Below, piece by piece: positions 1-6,586 of a DNA stretch of 21,486 bases (its first letter is position 1; each line of letters starts with the position of its first letter). Source of the stretch: a virus. The notes below the pieces were generated by a model. The model did not search any database, had not been told where the DNA came from, and was given only the letters and a program-made list of their open reading frames with translations. The stretch spans positions 1 to 21,486 of the IMG/VR virus record IMGVR_UViG_3300024265_000223; one strand, written 5' to 3'. The translations under genes and the position numbers were made by a program.

Positions 1-294
1 TTCGACTATGATAATGGCCAATGTGTGAATTATGCAAAAACTCTCAGTGGGATATTTCGTTTTGGTAATGCTATTGATTGGGTACAGTATGTGGATTCTA
101 GTACCCCGACTCTTAAATCTGTTGTGGTCTTTGACACAAGCCATAGCGAACTCGGTCATCTAGCAGTAGTTTATAAAATAGATTTAGACAAACAGATTCT
201 TGTAGTCGAGAGAAATTATGAAGATATCTGGGTTATCTCAACTAGGAGTCTAAATTGGGATAACTCATCAATATTAGGATATGTTACAAAATAA
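1..294 (+). CDS. CHAP-domain peptidoglycan hydrolase (endolysin-like), C-terminal part
   Basis: The reading frame is open from base 1, so the protein starts left of the window; a GTG at 25 lies inside the domain and is not the real start. The visible end matches a CHAP (NlpC/P60-like) amidase or endopeptidase domain. There is a catalytic-type Cys in G-Q-C-V-N-Y-A (Cys codon 22-24), the catalytic-type His in E-L-G-H-L-A-V-V about 50 residues later, and a polar E-R-N-Y after the last strands. Such domains cut peptide or amide bonds in peptidoglycan for host lysis or, in virions, for entry. The frame ends shortly after the domain, so CHAP is the C-terminal module. It could be a lysin or a tail-associated hydrolase; the missing N-terminus would decide. 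Confidence 0.8.
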   Translation, partial: FDYDNGQCVNYAKTLSGIFRFGNAIDWVQYVDSSTPTLKSVVVFDTSHSELGHLAVVYKIDLDKQILVVERNYEDIWVISTRSLNWDNSSILGYVTK

Positions 295-327
295 CAGCAC
301 TCCCCTACCCTACTCTGGGGGGTATCG

Positions 328-353
328 AAAAACCCCTTAAAATGGGGGTTTTT
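328..353 (+). terminator. Rho-independent terminator after the lysin gene
   Basis: A nine-base-pair stem, AAAAACCCC with GGGGTTTTT and a short A/T-rich loop, ends in a run of five T. The A-run on the 5' side could make it work in both directions. It lies about 35 bases after the lysin stop and just before the promoter at 384, so it separates two transcription units. Confidence 0.8.
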
Positions 354-383
354 GCGGTGGGGGAGCGAGGAAAAGTTATCCAC

Positions 384-411
384 TTGACTCATACCGAGCG
401 GTTGCTATAAT
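384..411 (+). promoter_or_regulatory. Sigma70-type promoter with extended -10
   Basis: TTGACT at 384-389 and a perfect TATAAT at 406-411 are separated by 16 bases. TGC directly precedes the -10 box, giving an extended -10. Transcription should start near 418, a few bases before the first strand of the long helix of the structured RNA at 422-620. This is the best promoter in the window. Confidence 0.85.
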
Positions 412-421
412 GTAGATAGTA

Positions 422-620
422 GGAACTTTGAAAGCTGGGTGTGGCGGAATAGGTAGACGCTAATTCGTGGATTTATAGGCAGTCCTTCGAGGAAATCCAA
501 ATATCTGCTATGTAGGGTGACTATACGAGTACAACTGCACTATTAACATAGCACGCAGTTAATTGGAACATTGTTCTGGTTGCTCTCGGCAAATCCCTAC
601 CACCCAGCTTTCAGAGTTTC
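422..620 (+). ncRNA. Structured RNA of about 200 nt with a tRNA-Leu-like acceptor and D-arm
   Basis: The ends form a helix of about 20 bp (422-441 with 601-620, including G-U pairs). The inner seven pairs, CTGGGTG with CACCCAG, act as a tRNA acceptor. They are followed by TG and a D-arm (GCGG, loop AATAGGTAGA, CGC) that is almost identical to the bacterial tRNA-Leu consensus. After base 460 the tRNA plan breaks. There is a hairpin 468-474/493-499, a helix GTAGGG 512-517 with CCCTAC 595-600 where a T-stem would be, and inside that helix the hairpins AACTGC/GCAGTT (533-538/555-560), GAAC/GTTC and TTGC/GCAA. The 3' part reads CAAAT before CCCTAC, as in a T-loop. No proper anticodon loop is visible. 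An alternative 8-bp helix, 506-513 with 546-553, competes with two of these. It could be a tRNA with large insertions or an intron, or a tRNA-mimicking RNA. It has its own promoter. Confidence 0.65.
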
Positions 621-653
621 TATGGTCGAAATAATAATCTAAATAATAAAAAA

Positions 654-773
654 ATGGACATAAAAATAAAATCATATTACCCACATAGCAAGCGAGATGT
701 AAATAAAATAACGAACAGAGAATTACTCATGGTCGTCATTGCACTTATCGCCCTGCTCGCTACGAGGTTATAA
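654..773 (+). CDS. Small predicted membrane protein (39 aa)
   Basis: An ATG-started frame of 39 codons lies between the structured RNA and the recombination ATPase gene and ends eight bases before that gene. The N-terminal half is polar and basic. The C-terminal half is a hydrophobic helix (L-L-M-V-V-I-A-L-I-A-L-L-A) that could span the membrane, followed by a basic end. There is no Shine-Dalgarno; the leader is A-rich. I do not recognise a family. Short C-anchored proteins are common in phages, but a coincidental open frame cannot be excluded. Confidence 0.45.
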   Translation: MDIKIKSYYPHSKRDVNKITNRELLMVVIALIALLATRL

Positions 774-781
774 AAAATAGA

Positions 782-1621
782 ATGGAAATAAAAAATACAG
801 GAGACTCTACGTTCAGACCATCTGTAGTAATGGTCATTTACGGTGAGGGTGGAGTTGGCAAAACTACATTCGCAGCATCGGCTCCAAAAGCTGTGATCGC
901 AGACTGCGAGAATGGAGCTAAGTATTTCGGTCTACGTGGTATTAAAGTAGACGTAGCCCAAATCAAAAGTTGGAAGGATATGAACTTCGCAGATGGATTT
1001 GGATCTATCGCCAAGGGAGATAAGTATGACACTATTGTCATCGATCCTATTGGTGAGCTCATGGAGAAGCTGAAAGCATCCATGGTTACCAAGGGAGACA
1101 GAAAGCTAATCCAGCCAGACGGATCTCCTTCCATGGCCGGATGGGGTTGGATGAAAGATACCATGAAGAATTTTCTCAAAGTTCTTAGAGATAGTGGTAA
1201 ACACGTCATCCTTGTTGCTCACGTTGAGGAAAAAGGAGACGAGGATCGATTGGTTAAAAGACCTCTCATCCAAACCAAGATATCCAATGACATAATCAGT
1301 ATGGTTGATATAGTCGGATATATGACCGTCGTTCAAAAGGACGGAGAAAGTAAGAGGGTCATTTACGTCGATCCGACAAATGACAAGATTGTTTGTAAAG
1401 ACAGAACTGGGCAACTTGGCCAGTATGTTGAACCAGACTTCACAAAGATCATTGCAGCTTGCAATGGTACGAAGAGTTATAAATGGAGCAATCCTTCAAA
1501 GAATCAGAAGGAACAGAAGGAGATAGAGATCCCAGTCATCAATGATGATGATGATGAGATAACTCCAAAGAAGAAAAAGGCAGTAACAAAATCTAAACTG
1601 GCGAAAGCCAATGCAAAATAA
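782..1621 (+). CDS. RecA-like P-loop ATPase (AAA_24/Sak4-type phage recombination ATPase)
   Basis: The protein has a Walker A motif G-E-G-G-V-G-K-T-T at residues 21-29 near the N-terminus and a Walker B strand T-I-V-I-D at 84-88. Then come W-G-W-M-K-D and a V-I-L-V-A-H strand, the layout of the phage AAA_24 family related to Sak4 single-strand annealing ATPases. The last 40 residues are a charged tail rich in Asp, Lys and Glu, as in single-strand-DNA-interacting proteins. The stop codon overlaps the start of the PD-(D/E)XK nuclease gene by one base, so the two are probably translationally coupled and act as a recombination pair (exonuclease plus annealing or strand-pairing ATPase). Family assignment is from motif and context; exact biochemical role is inference. 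Confidence 0.8.
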   Translation: MEIKNTGDSTFRPSVVMVIYGEGGVGKTTFAASAPKAVIADCENGAKYFGLRGIKVDVAQIKSWKDMNFADGFGSIAKGDKYDTIVIDPIGELMEKLKASMVTKGDRKLIQPDGSPSMAGWGWMKDTMKNFLKVLRDSGKHVILVAHVEEKGDEDRLVKRPLIQTKISNDIISMVDIVGYMTVVQKDGESKRVIYVDPTNDKIVCKDRTGQLGQYVEPDFTKIIAACNGTKSYKWSNPSKNQKEQKEIEIPVINDDDDEITPKKKKAVTKSKLAKANAK

Positions 1622-2427
1622 TGGCTGAAAAAATTACAAAAGAATTATATAGCGGAAAAGTGTTAATTGATTTCTGGCCTGCATCTCACAGATATAGGAT
1701 CCAGGGAGATAAAAGTTATCTCATCTCAGCTACAGGAGCTACCGGGATGTTAGATAAAAGCCGTCCACTTAAAAAGTGGGCCGTAGAGCTTGCTTGTACA
1801 TTCATTCGTGAATACCTCGAGAGAGCAGAGGTAGACAAGTTCACAAAGGGTGAGTTGATGCCAATAATTGCTGAGGCTGAGGTCAAGCACGATCAGAAGC
1901 TAGAAGAAGCTGCAACATTTGGATCTATGGTCCATGATTTTGCAGAGAAGTTTGCTATAGCTAAAATGGCTGGGGAAGAGGTTGCAGAATCAGAACTGGA
2001 TGATCTGCCAGAACCAGTCGAAAACGGGATCAATGCTTTCCTCGATTGGTATAATAAGAATGATGTGAAATTCTTGGAGATTGAAACCCTTGTGTACTCT
2101 AAGAAGCATAAATATTCTGGTACCTTTGATGCTGTCGTTGAGATCGAAGGCAAGAGATATTTACTCGACTACAAGACTTCCTCCGGAATCTACAACGACA
2201 TGAAGTATCAGATTGCTTGTTACAAAGAGGCATATCTTGAAGAGCATGGAAAGCAGGATCTAGGAGCAATCTTGATTCACTTCGATAAAAAGACTGGAGA
2301 TTTCCATCCGCACTTTGTCTCAGACGAAGATCATAAAAAGGACTTCCCAGCATTCCTAGGTCTGTTGGCAGTTAAGAGAAGAGAGAAAGAACTGCAAGCG
2401 GAGTGGTATGCGAAGAATAAGAAATAA
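1621..2427 (+). CDS. PD-(D/E)XK nuclease (Cas4/RecB-like exonuclease)
   Basis: A complete set of RecB/Cas4-type nuclease motifs is visible. They are G-S-M-V-H around His105, G-T-F-D with Asp170, L-D-Y-K-T with Asp183 and Lys185, and the Q-x-x-x-Y motif Q-I-A-C-Y at 197-201. The second catalytic acid is Asp rather than Glu, which the family allows. No CxnCxxxxxC iron-sulfur cluster of true Cas4 is seen, so it is the simpler phage exonuclease type of about 270 residues. It probably resects double-strand ends to give the single strand used by the upstream RecA-like ATPase. The ATG shares its A with the last base of the upstream stop. Confidence 0.85.
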   Translation: MAEKITKELYSGKVLIDFWPASHRYRIQGDKSYLISATGATGMLDKSRPLKKWAVELACTFIREYLERAEVDKFTKGELMPIIAEAEVKHDQKLEEAATFGSMVHDFAEKFAIAKMAGEEVAESELDDLPEPVENGINAFLDWYNKNDVKFLEIETLVYSKKHKYSGTFDAVVEIEGKRYLLDYKTSSGIYNDMKYQIACYKEAYLEEHGKQDLGAILIHFDKKTGDFHPHFVSDEDHKKDFPAFLGLLAVKRREKELQAEWYAKNKK

Positions 2428-2429
2428 TC

Positions 2430-2753
2430 ATGGGAAACCAAGAACAACAAAAAAAAGCACAAGCAGATACTGAGATGGATTTGCTTAAAGCATTAGAGAA
2501 TACAAGGAAAGAATGGCAAGGTATCTCTATCTCTTCAATATCAAAATTTATCAAACAGATATTTGACGAAGAGGAGATTGGTAGTCTAGTGGAAGAGTTA
2601 AACCCGAAAAGATTTATCCTTGGAATTATATTAGAAGAAGCAAAAAACATTCAAGATATAGCTGGTCGTGGCGATGAAAATGATCTAGTCCACACAGATA
2701 TATTATATGATCGTGTTCAAGAGATAGAACGGGAAATCAATGAAATGGTATAA
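2430..2753 (+). CDS. Hypothetical protein (107 aa), helical and acidic
   Basis: No family is recognised. The sequence is mainly charged helix with a central amphipathic segment (S-I-S-K-F-I-K-Q-I-F) and many Glu and Asp. It starts two bases after the nuclease stop and its end overlaps the next gene by 14 bases, so it belongs to the same operon as the recombination pair. A partner or modulator of those enzymes is possible but is inference only. Confidence 0.75.
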   Translation: MGNQEQQKKAQADTEMDLLKALENTRKEWQGISISSISKFIKQIFDEEEIGSLVEELNPKRFILGIILEEAKNIQDIAGRGDENDLVHTDILYDRVQEIEREINEMV

Positions 2754-2931
2754 CCTGAAAAGAAATAAATGCCCCAAGGACGGCCTAGAGCTAGGCTATC
2801 AAATCAGTAAACAACAGCTTGTCTGTCCTTGCGGGTTCATCATTACAGCAGATAAGATGAATGAAATAGTTAGCAAGATGGTATCTGGGGAGGTCGATGC
2901 GGAAACTGAAGAACAATTTAATAGGGAATAA
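2740..2931 (+). CDS. Small zinc-ribbon-like protein (63 aa)
   Basis: The N-terminal half holds Cys11 (C-P-K-D-G) and a second knuckle C-P-C-G-F at about residues 29-33, the pattern of a minimal zinc ribbon. The C-terminal half is an acidic helix. It overlaps the upstream gene by 14 bases. Only three Cys are present, so zinc binding may need another ligand or a dimer. It is one of several tiny Cys-knuckle proteins in this phage. Function unknown. Confidence 0.7.
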   Translation: MKWYNLKRNKCPKDGLELGYQISKQQLVCPCGFIITADKMNEIVSKMVSGEVDAETEEQFNRE

Positions 2932-2950
2932 ATAATTAACAAAAAATATT

Positions 2951-3205
2951 ATGGAAAAATTACCAAAATATAATATCAACGATAAGGTGTGGGCGGTAAA
3001 GAATAACGAAGCTAAGGAACGTACAATTGTGGCAATAGTACAATATACCGAGAGAGAATCGTACTACTATGCGTTTGAGGTTAAAAAACAATATGAAATG
3101 GATGAAGTATTCATCGAAGATGTAGTATTTAAAAATAAAGGTGACTATATTGCATCATTAGAAGGAAATAATGAAGAAGAGGAGGAATCTACTCCTGCAA
3201 TGTAA
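2951..3205 (+). CDS. Hypothetical small beta-rich protein (84 aa), paralogue of the gene at 8850
   Basis: The N-terminal pattern K-Y-N-I-N-D-K-V-W-A is followed by an I-V-A-I-V strand and an aromatic Y-Y-Y-A-F-E-V strand. The gene at 8850 has K-F-N-V-G-D-N-V-W-F followed by a similar pair of strands, so the two look like paralogues with an SH3-like or KOW-like beta fold. The C-terminus is a run of Glu. The gene is preceded by a 20-base A-rich leader (2931-2950) without Shine-Dalgarno and overlaps the next small gene by one base. Function unknown. Confidence 0.75.
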   Translation: MEKLPKYNINDKVWAVKNNEAKERTIVAIVQYTERESYYYAFEVKKQYEMDEVFIEDVVFKNKGDYIASLEGNNEEEEESTPAM

Positions 3206-3345
3206 TGAAACTATTGATATTTATAACAGCAGCGATTCTCATTACATTATTAGGTCTGTGGCCACTTGTATTGGTAATCCTGGCAATATTTATAGTAATG
3301 GCGATAATTGGGTGGATAACGAAGCCTTTTGATCCATCTGAGTAG
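3205..3345 (+). CDS. Small membrane protein (46 aa)
   Basis: ATG overlaps the upstream stop as TAATG. Nearly the whole protein is hydrophobic: a first segment at about residues 3-16, a G-L-W-P break, and a second segment at about 21-38, then a short charged tail K-P-F-D-P-S-E. The topology resembles small phage holin-like or accessory membrane proteins, but its position among replication genes does not suggest lysis. No family recognised. Confidence 0.6.
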   Translation: MKLLIFITAAILITLLGLWPLVLVILAIFIVMAIIGWITKPFDPSE

Positions 3346-3355
3346 GGTTGTCTAC

Positions 3356-3384
3356 TTTACATTATACCAATCGCACGCTATAAT
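3356..3384 (+). promoter_or_regulatory. Sigma70-type promoter giving a nearly leaderless mRNA
   Basis: TTTACA at 3356-3361 and a perfect TATAAT at 3379-3384 are 17 bases apart. A start about seven bases after the -10 falls at about 3391, only two bases before the ATG of the replication protein at 3393. The transcript would therefore be leaderless or nearly so. Confidence 0.75.
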
Positions 3385-3392
3385 ATAACTAT

Positions 3393-4133
3393 ATGGATAA
3401 AAAGCAAAAAGAAAAACTAAAATACACGATGATTTATCATGAGGTGAGAATTGAATTTGATTTAAGTTTAGCTGAATACTGCGTTGCTGATTCTATATAT
3501 CATCTATCACACAATCCTAAGAGTGATATTATCGGTTGGTGCTATGCCTCTAAGAAAACACTTGGTGACAACTTAAATCTATCAAGGCAGAGTATACATA
3601 CAATTCTTAACTCATTGGAAGAGAAAAATCTAATCGAGAGAAACACAGAAACGAATCATATTAGAACAACTCAAAGATGGTATGACAATGTAGTTCTATC
3701 TAATAGACAGAGTGTAAAGAAACTTGACTCAAGTGTGTCAAGAAACGTTACTCTAAATAGTAAAGAAATGTTACACGATAATAATACTAATAGTAATAAA
3801 GATATAGATACTATATTTGGTATGTTTAACGAACAGATCAGAGTATCGAGAAGCACAGAACCAACAAGAAGAGCTATAGCTAATGCTTTAAAGGATTTCA
3901 ATGTAGATGATCTTTGTAAGATTGTTGAAAATCGAGCGAACGACAAATGGTTCATAGATAATAATGCTAAGAGGGGCGCGCTATGGTTCTTTAGTAGTAA
4001 GGCTAGATTACATAGGTGGTTCGATGAGATTGAAGTTGAAGAGGAGAAAGCACAATTGCCGGATGTTCAATATTGTAGTGACTGTGACGTGGCACACGAG
4101 GTTGGGAAACATTCAGCACAATTAGGAGCTTAA
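3393..4133 (+). CDS. Winged-helix replication protein (phage replisome-organiser-like)
   Basis: Residues about 25-95 form a winged helix-turn-helix of the kind found in phage replication initiators: A-D-S-I-Y-H-L, a G-W-C-Y-A-S-K-K-T-L-G turn, L-S-R-Q-S-I-H-T recognition helix, and L-E-E-K-N-L-I-E-R leading into the wing. A polar Asn/Ser-rich linker follows. A C-terminal helical part (about 150-220) with W-F-F-S-S-K-A-R-L-H-R-W-F resembles DnaD/replisome-organiser tails. The protein probably binds the phage origin or loads the helicase. The gene has its own promoter two bases upstream of the start codon, so transcription is set apart from the recombination operon. A transcription-regulator role is the main alternative. 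Confidence 0.7.
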   Translation: MDKKQKEKLKYTMIYHEVRIEFDLSLAEYCVADSIYHLSHNPKSDIIGWCYASKKTLGDNLNLSRQSIHTILNSLEEKNLIERNTETNHIRTTQRWYDNVVLSNRQSVKKLDSSVSRNVTLNSKEMLHDNNTNSNKDIDTIFGMFNEQIRVSRSTEPTRRAIANALKDFNVDDLCKIVENRANDKWFIDNNAKRGALWFFSSKARLHRWFDEIEVEEEKAQLPDVQYCSDCDVAHEVGKHSAQLGA

Positions 4134-4152
4134 AAACAATTAACAAAAAAAC

Positions 4153-4317
4153 ATGGAAGAAATAGATAAACTTATAGAAAAAGCGGAAAAGCGTTTAGGA
4201 GAAGATTGTAAAAATAGTGCGTGGCGTGCTGCCGCAATCAATACAGAATCTTGTGCCCATTCTCTTCTTGCGATAGCCAAGTTATTGAAGATAAAACAAA
4301 ACAATAAAAAACGCTAA
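4153..4317 (+). CDS. Hypothetical small protein (54 aa)
   Basis: An ATG frame of 54 codons follows an 18-base A-rich leader (AACAATTAACAAAAAA type) like those before 2951 and 5752. The product is a basic two-helix protein with Cys19 and Cys34 and a Lys-rich end. It lies between the replication protein and a gene starting four bases after its stop. No family recognised. Confidence 0.6.
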   Translation: MEEIDKLIEKAEKRLGEDCKNSAWRAAAINTESCAHSLLAIAKLLKIKQNNKKR

Positions 4318-4321
4318 AATC

Positions 4322-4558
4322 ATGACTGAAGAAAAACAAAAAATCAGAACGTGGAAGGTTGAAGCACCAATAGGATTAGATATAGTGACAGCTAATCTTA
4401 TGAATGAAGCAGAGCTTAGACAATTTGCAAAAAACTTAGTTAAAGAACCTAAAACAGAGGAATATGCAGCGTGGATGGAGAAAATTGAGAAAGATAGTGT
4501 TGAACAAGTAGTTGAGTATCTTGTAGGTCTTGATTATAAGGTGAAAGAGAGTAAATGA
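4322..4558 (+). CDS. Hypothetical protein (78 aa)
   Basis: A small acidic mixed alpha/beta protein without recognisable motif (W-K-V-E-A-P-I-G strand, then helices). Its TGA stop overlaps the ATG of the methyltransferase-like gene as ATGA, which implies translational coupling. A role linked to the methyltransferase is possible but not shown. Confidence 0.7.
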   Translation: MTEEKQKIRTWKVEAPIGLDIVTANLMNEAELRQFAKNLVKEPKTEEYAAWMEKIEKDSVEQVVEYLVGLDYKVKESK

Positions 4559-5130
4559 AGAAAATAATTTTAGATCTATGCGGTGGGACTGGAGCTTGGA
4601 GTAGGCCGTATGAAGATGCTGGGTATGATGTTAGGGTGATTACTTTTCCAGATGACGATGTTAGGACTTTCAACCCACCAAACAACGTGTATGGAATACT
4701 CGCCGCACCGCCTTGCACAATGTTCAGTCTGGCTAGAACAAGAGCAAAAAGACCCAGAGATTTCGGGGAAGGAATGGAAACAGTGATAGCTTGCCTGAAT
4801 ATAATTTGGCATTGCAGATATAAAGATAAACTGGCATTTTGGGCATTAGAAAATCCTATGGGTTATCTCCGGCAATTTCTAGGTAGGCCACCATTTACAT
4901 TTAATCCTTGTGATTTCGAAGAACCCTATACTAAAAAAACGGACTTATGGGGATATTTTAAAGAGCCGACAAAGAAACCTTACAAGCTAACAAAGGAAGA
5001 AGAAGCGGCTTGTGCTATAAATAACAGAAGGCTACCAAGCATTTCAGATTTCACTGGAAGCAAACAAGCGGCTCGGAGAGCAGTAACTCCCACAGGATTC
5101 GCTAAAGCATTTTTCAAAGCTAATCAATAG
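4555..5130 (+). CDS. Cytosine-C5 DNA methyltransferase-like protein (phage type)
   Basis: The N-terminus has an S-adenosylmethionine-binding motif I, I-L-D-L-C-G-G-T-G-A-W (residues 5-15). At 51-58 A-P-P-C-T-M-F-S is motif IV with the catalytic Cys54, and A-L-E-N-P at 97-101 is motif VI. The later G-R-P-P-F-T-F-N-P-C-D-F and Y-T-K-K-T-D-L-W-G patterns are typical of a compact phage family related to C5-cytosine methylases. At 191 residues it is much shorter than full C5 methylases and lacks a long target-recognition domain. It may protect phage DNA from restriction or modify the base in another way. Overlaps the upstream gene by four bases. Confidence 0.75.
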   Translation: MKKIILDLCGGTGAWSRPYEDAGYDVRVITFPDDDVRTFNPPNNVYGILAAPPCTMFSLARTRAKRPRDFGEGMETVIACLNIIWHCRYKDKLAFWALENPMGYLRQFLGRPPFTFNPCDFEEPYTKKTDLWGYFKEPTKKPYKLTKEEEAACAINNRRLPSISDFTGSKQAARRAVTPTGFAKAFFKANQ

Positions 5131-5132
5131 AA

Positions 5133-5474
5133 ATGGTACCAACACCAGAAAAAAAAGAAGAAAAAAGAACTTTAAGACAGAACAGAGCGTTGCATCTGTA
5201 TTTCAATTTAATAGCTGAGAGATTAAATGATGCTGGGCTAGACATGAAAGCAGTGTTAAAACCAGAGATAGATATTCCGTGGACCGGTGGCACAGTCAAA
5301 GATTTTCTATGGCGTCCAATCCAAAGGCTACAGCTCGGGAAAAAGAGTACCACTGAATTAACAACAAAAGATATTGATAAGATATTTGATACAGTTAATC
5401 GACACCTCGCGAAGCACGGAATACATGAGGCATTCCCAAGTATTGAGGAAATAATGAGAAAACAATTACAGTAA
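5133..5474 (+). CDS. Conserved phage protein with R-T-x-R-Q-N-R-A-L-H motif (possibly NinB-like)
   Basis: The N-terminus is Lys/Glu-rich, then R-T-L-R-Q-N-R-A-L-H-L-Y-F resembles the R-S-x-x-Q-N motif at the DNA-binding side of NinB/Orf recombination mediators. Further on, D-I-P-W-T, K-D-F-L-W-R-P-I-Q, K-S-T-T-E-L and N-R-H-L-A-K-H-G-I-H make a pattern I associate with a widespread phage protein usually left unnamed. It starts two bases after the methyltransferase stop. DNA recombination or replication is the likely context, but the NinB relation is only a motif-level suggestion. Confidence 0.65.
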   Translation: MVPTPEKKEEKRTLRQNRALHLYFNLIAERLNDAGLDMKAVLKPEIDIPWTGGTVKDFLWRPIQRLQLGKKSTTELTTKDIDKIFDTVNRHLAKHGIHEAFPSIEEIMRKQLQ

Positions 5475-5492
5475 TTTATCCACATTAACAGG

Positions 5493-5521
5493 TTGTAGAT
5501 GCCAAGCGATTGTTATATAAT
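5493..5521 (+). promoter_or_regulatory. Promoter for the KGG-like gene, nearly leaderless
   Basis: TTGTAG at 5493-5498 and a perfect TATAAT at 5516-5521 are separated by 17 bases. The expected start at about 5528 is three bases before the ATG at 5531, the same near-leaderless geometry as the promoter before 3393. Confidence 0.7.
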
Positions 5522-5530
5522 TAATATATC

Positions 5531-5701
5531 ATGACTAAAAAGGTCAAAACCCAAAAACAAAAAAAGAATCAAGATGCCGCTGCACTCGGTCGACTCGGAG
5601 GTCAATCGGTAGCTCGTAAGCGTGGGAAGGCCTACATGAGCAAGATCGGTAAAAAAGGCGCTCAAGCCCGTTGGGGTAAGAAGAAAAAGAAGTCAAAATA
5701 G
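5531..5701 (+). CDS. Small very basic KGG-like protein (56 aa)
   Basis: The frame has 56 codons and about a third of the residues are Lys or Arg. The centre, A-L-G-R-L-G-G-Q-S-V-A-R-K-R-G followed by I-G-K-K-G-A-Q-A-R-W, is close to the Gly/Lys repeat of KGG-motif (GsiB-like, general-stress) proteins and to small nucleoid-type proteins. The ends are Lys-rich tails. The protein probably binds nucleic acid. The gene is a complete unit with its own promoter, start codon at the 5' end of the transcript and terminator overlapping the stop codon, so it may be expressed strongly and alone. Confidence 0.7.
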   Translation: MTKKVKTQKQKKNQDAAALGRLGGQSVARKRGKAYMSKIGKKGAQARWGKKKKKSK

Positions 5702-5723
5702 CCACGAATCAGTGTGGCTTTTT
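5700..5723 (+). terminator. Rho-independent terminator after the KGG-like gene
   Basis: AGCCAC (5700-5705) pairs with GTGGCT (5714-5719), with an eight-base loop and a run of five T. The 5' arm begins inside the TAG stop codon, an economical overlap. Confidence 0.75.
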
Positions 5724-5751
5724 GCTGTATAAATAATTAACAAAAAAAACC

Positions 5752-6021
5752 ATGAAAGAAGAACAACCAAAAGCACCTGGAATACCTGAAGCACCTAGTG
5801 TTCCTGAAGAACTCCAAAAAAGAGTCAATGCATTTAATGAGAAGGTAACTCCATTACTGGCAGAATTTAGACTTGGTATTTCTGCACAACCGGTAGTAAT
5901 GCCTGATGGTAGACTAGGGGCAATACCAATAATGGTTGATGCTGACAAAATATCAAAAGGTAGACCTGTCGATATTAAAGAAAAAGTAGAAGAAGAAAAG
6001 GGTAATCTAGCAGAAGCATAA
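5752..6021 (+). CDS. Hypothetical protein (89 aa)
   Basis: Pro/Glu-rich N-terminus, a helix, then a beta-hairpin-like stretch Q-P-V-V-M-P-D-G-R-L-G-A-I-P, and an acidic Lys/Glu tail. The M-P-D-G-R motif recalls small phage proteins of unknown role that sit near membrane protein genes. A 20-base leader (5732-5751) with AATAATTAAC and eight A precedes the ATG, with no Shine-Dalgarno. Function unknown. Confidence 0.7.
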   Translation: MKEEQPKAPGIPEAPSVPEELQKRVNAFNEKVTPLLAEFRLGISAQPVVMPDGRLGAIPIMVDADKISKGRPVDIKEKVEEEKGNLAEA

Positions 6022-6022
6022 T

Positions 6023-6268
6023 ATGTTATTCGTACTTGGAATCATTGTCGGTATGTCTATAATGGGTACTATTGTATCTGTACTGATATATTTCAGAAGT
6101 AAAATCGAACCGAAGTTGGCTGTGATGGAGAAGATAGTAGAGAATGCCGGGCCTAGACCAAAGGGCTTTATAGTCGAACCTATTAGCGAGGCCGATGAGA
6201 TTAGGGATGAAGTTATTGCTAAGAATAGAGAAAAAGGCGAAGATACTCCCATAAAAGATTTACGATGA
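6023..6268 (+). CDS. Single-pass membrane protein (81 aa)
   Basis: Residues 1-23 form one hydrophobic helix rich in Gly, Ile and Val, followed by a basic residue and a soluble, charged tail of about 55 residues, so a signal-anchored protein with a cytoplasmic tail is likely. Stop and next start overlap as ATGA. No family recognised. Confidence 0.7.
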   Translation: MLFVLGIIVGMSIMGTIVSVLIYFRSKIEPKLAVMEKIVENAGPRPKGFIVEPISEADEIRDEVIAKNREKGEDTPIKDLR

Positions 6269-6585
6269 ATAAACTATCATACAAAGACGCAAAAGAGTTA
6301 AAAGATGCGGGATTTCCACAGGGTGAACCAAATAGTTGGTCAGTTCAATTTGCTGATAGACCCAAGCAAGAAATAAAGGGAAATCCATTTGAAGAATATA
6401 TCCCCACCCTCTCAGAACTTATAGAGGCGTGTGGAGATGATTTTTCCCATTTAAAAAAGCTTGAAACTAGTTGGATAGCTGTTACTCATTCTGCTTTTGA
6501 CGAGAATGGAAATAACTTTGAAGAATTTGGCAAAACCCCAGAACAAGCAGTAAAAAATCTATGGATAAAGTTAAACAAAAAATAA
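6265..6585 (+). CDS. Conserved hypothetical protein (106 aa)
   Basis: The sequence shows K-E-L-K-D-A-G-F-P-Q near the start, Y-I-P-T-L-S-E-L-I-E-A-C-G in the middle and G-K-T-P-E-Q-A-V-K-N-L-W at the end. This looks like a common small phage or bacterial protein of unknown function that I know by pattern only. The start overlaps the upstream stop by four bases; it lies immediately before groES with one spare base. Confidence 0.7.
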   Translation: MNKLSYKDAKELKDAGFPQGEPNSWSVQFADRPKQEIKGNPFEEYIPTLSELIEACGDDFSHLKKLETSWIAVTHSAFDENGNNFEEFGKTPEQAVKNLWIKLNKK

Positions 6586-6586
6586 T

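Noticed and set aside
422-620. tmRNA or RNase P RNA
   Set aside because: CGAGGAAATCC at 489-498 resembles RNase P conserved region I, and both ends pair as in those RNAs. However, the matching 3' conserved region (CCGGCTTAT type) is absent, and there is no tmRNA reading frame or TTCGAATCC end.
422-620. tRNA-Leu with a classical group I intron
   Set aside because: The insertion is too short and lacks recognisable P3/P7 core sequences; the exon junction does not give a standard anticodon loop.
838-1414. Antisense frames opposite the RecA-like ATPase
   Set aside because: Composition follows the coding strand and no start site or motif supports them; all gene neighbours are on the + strand.
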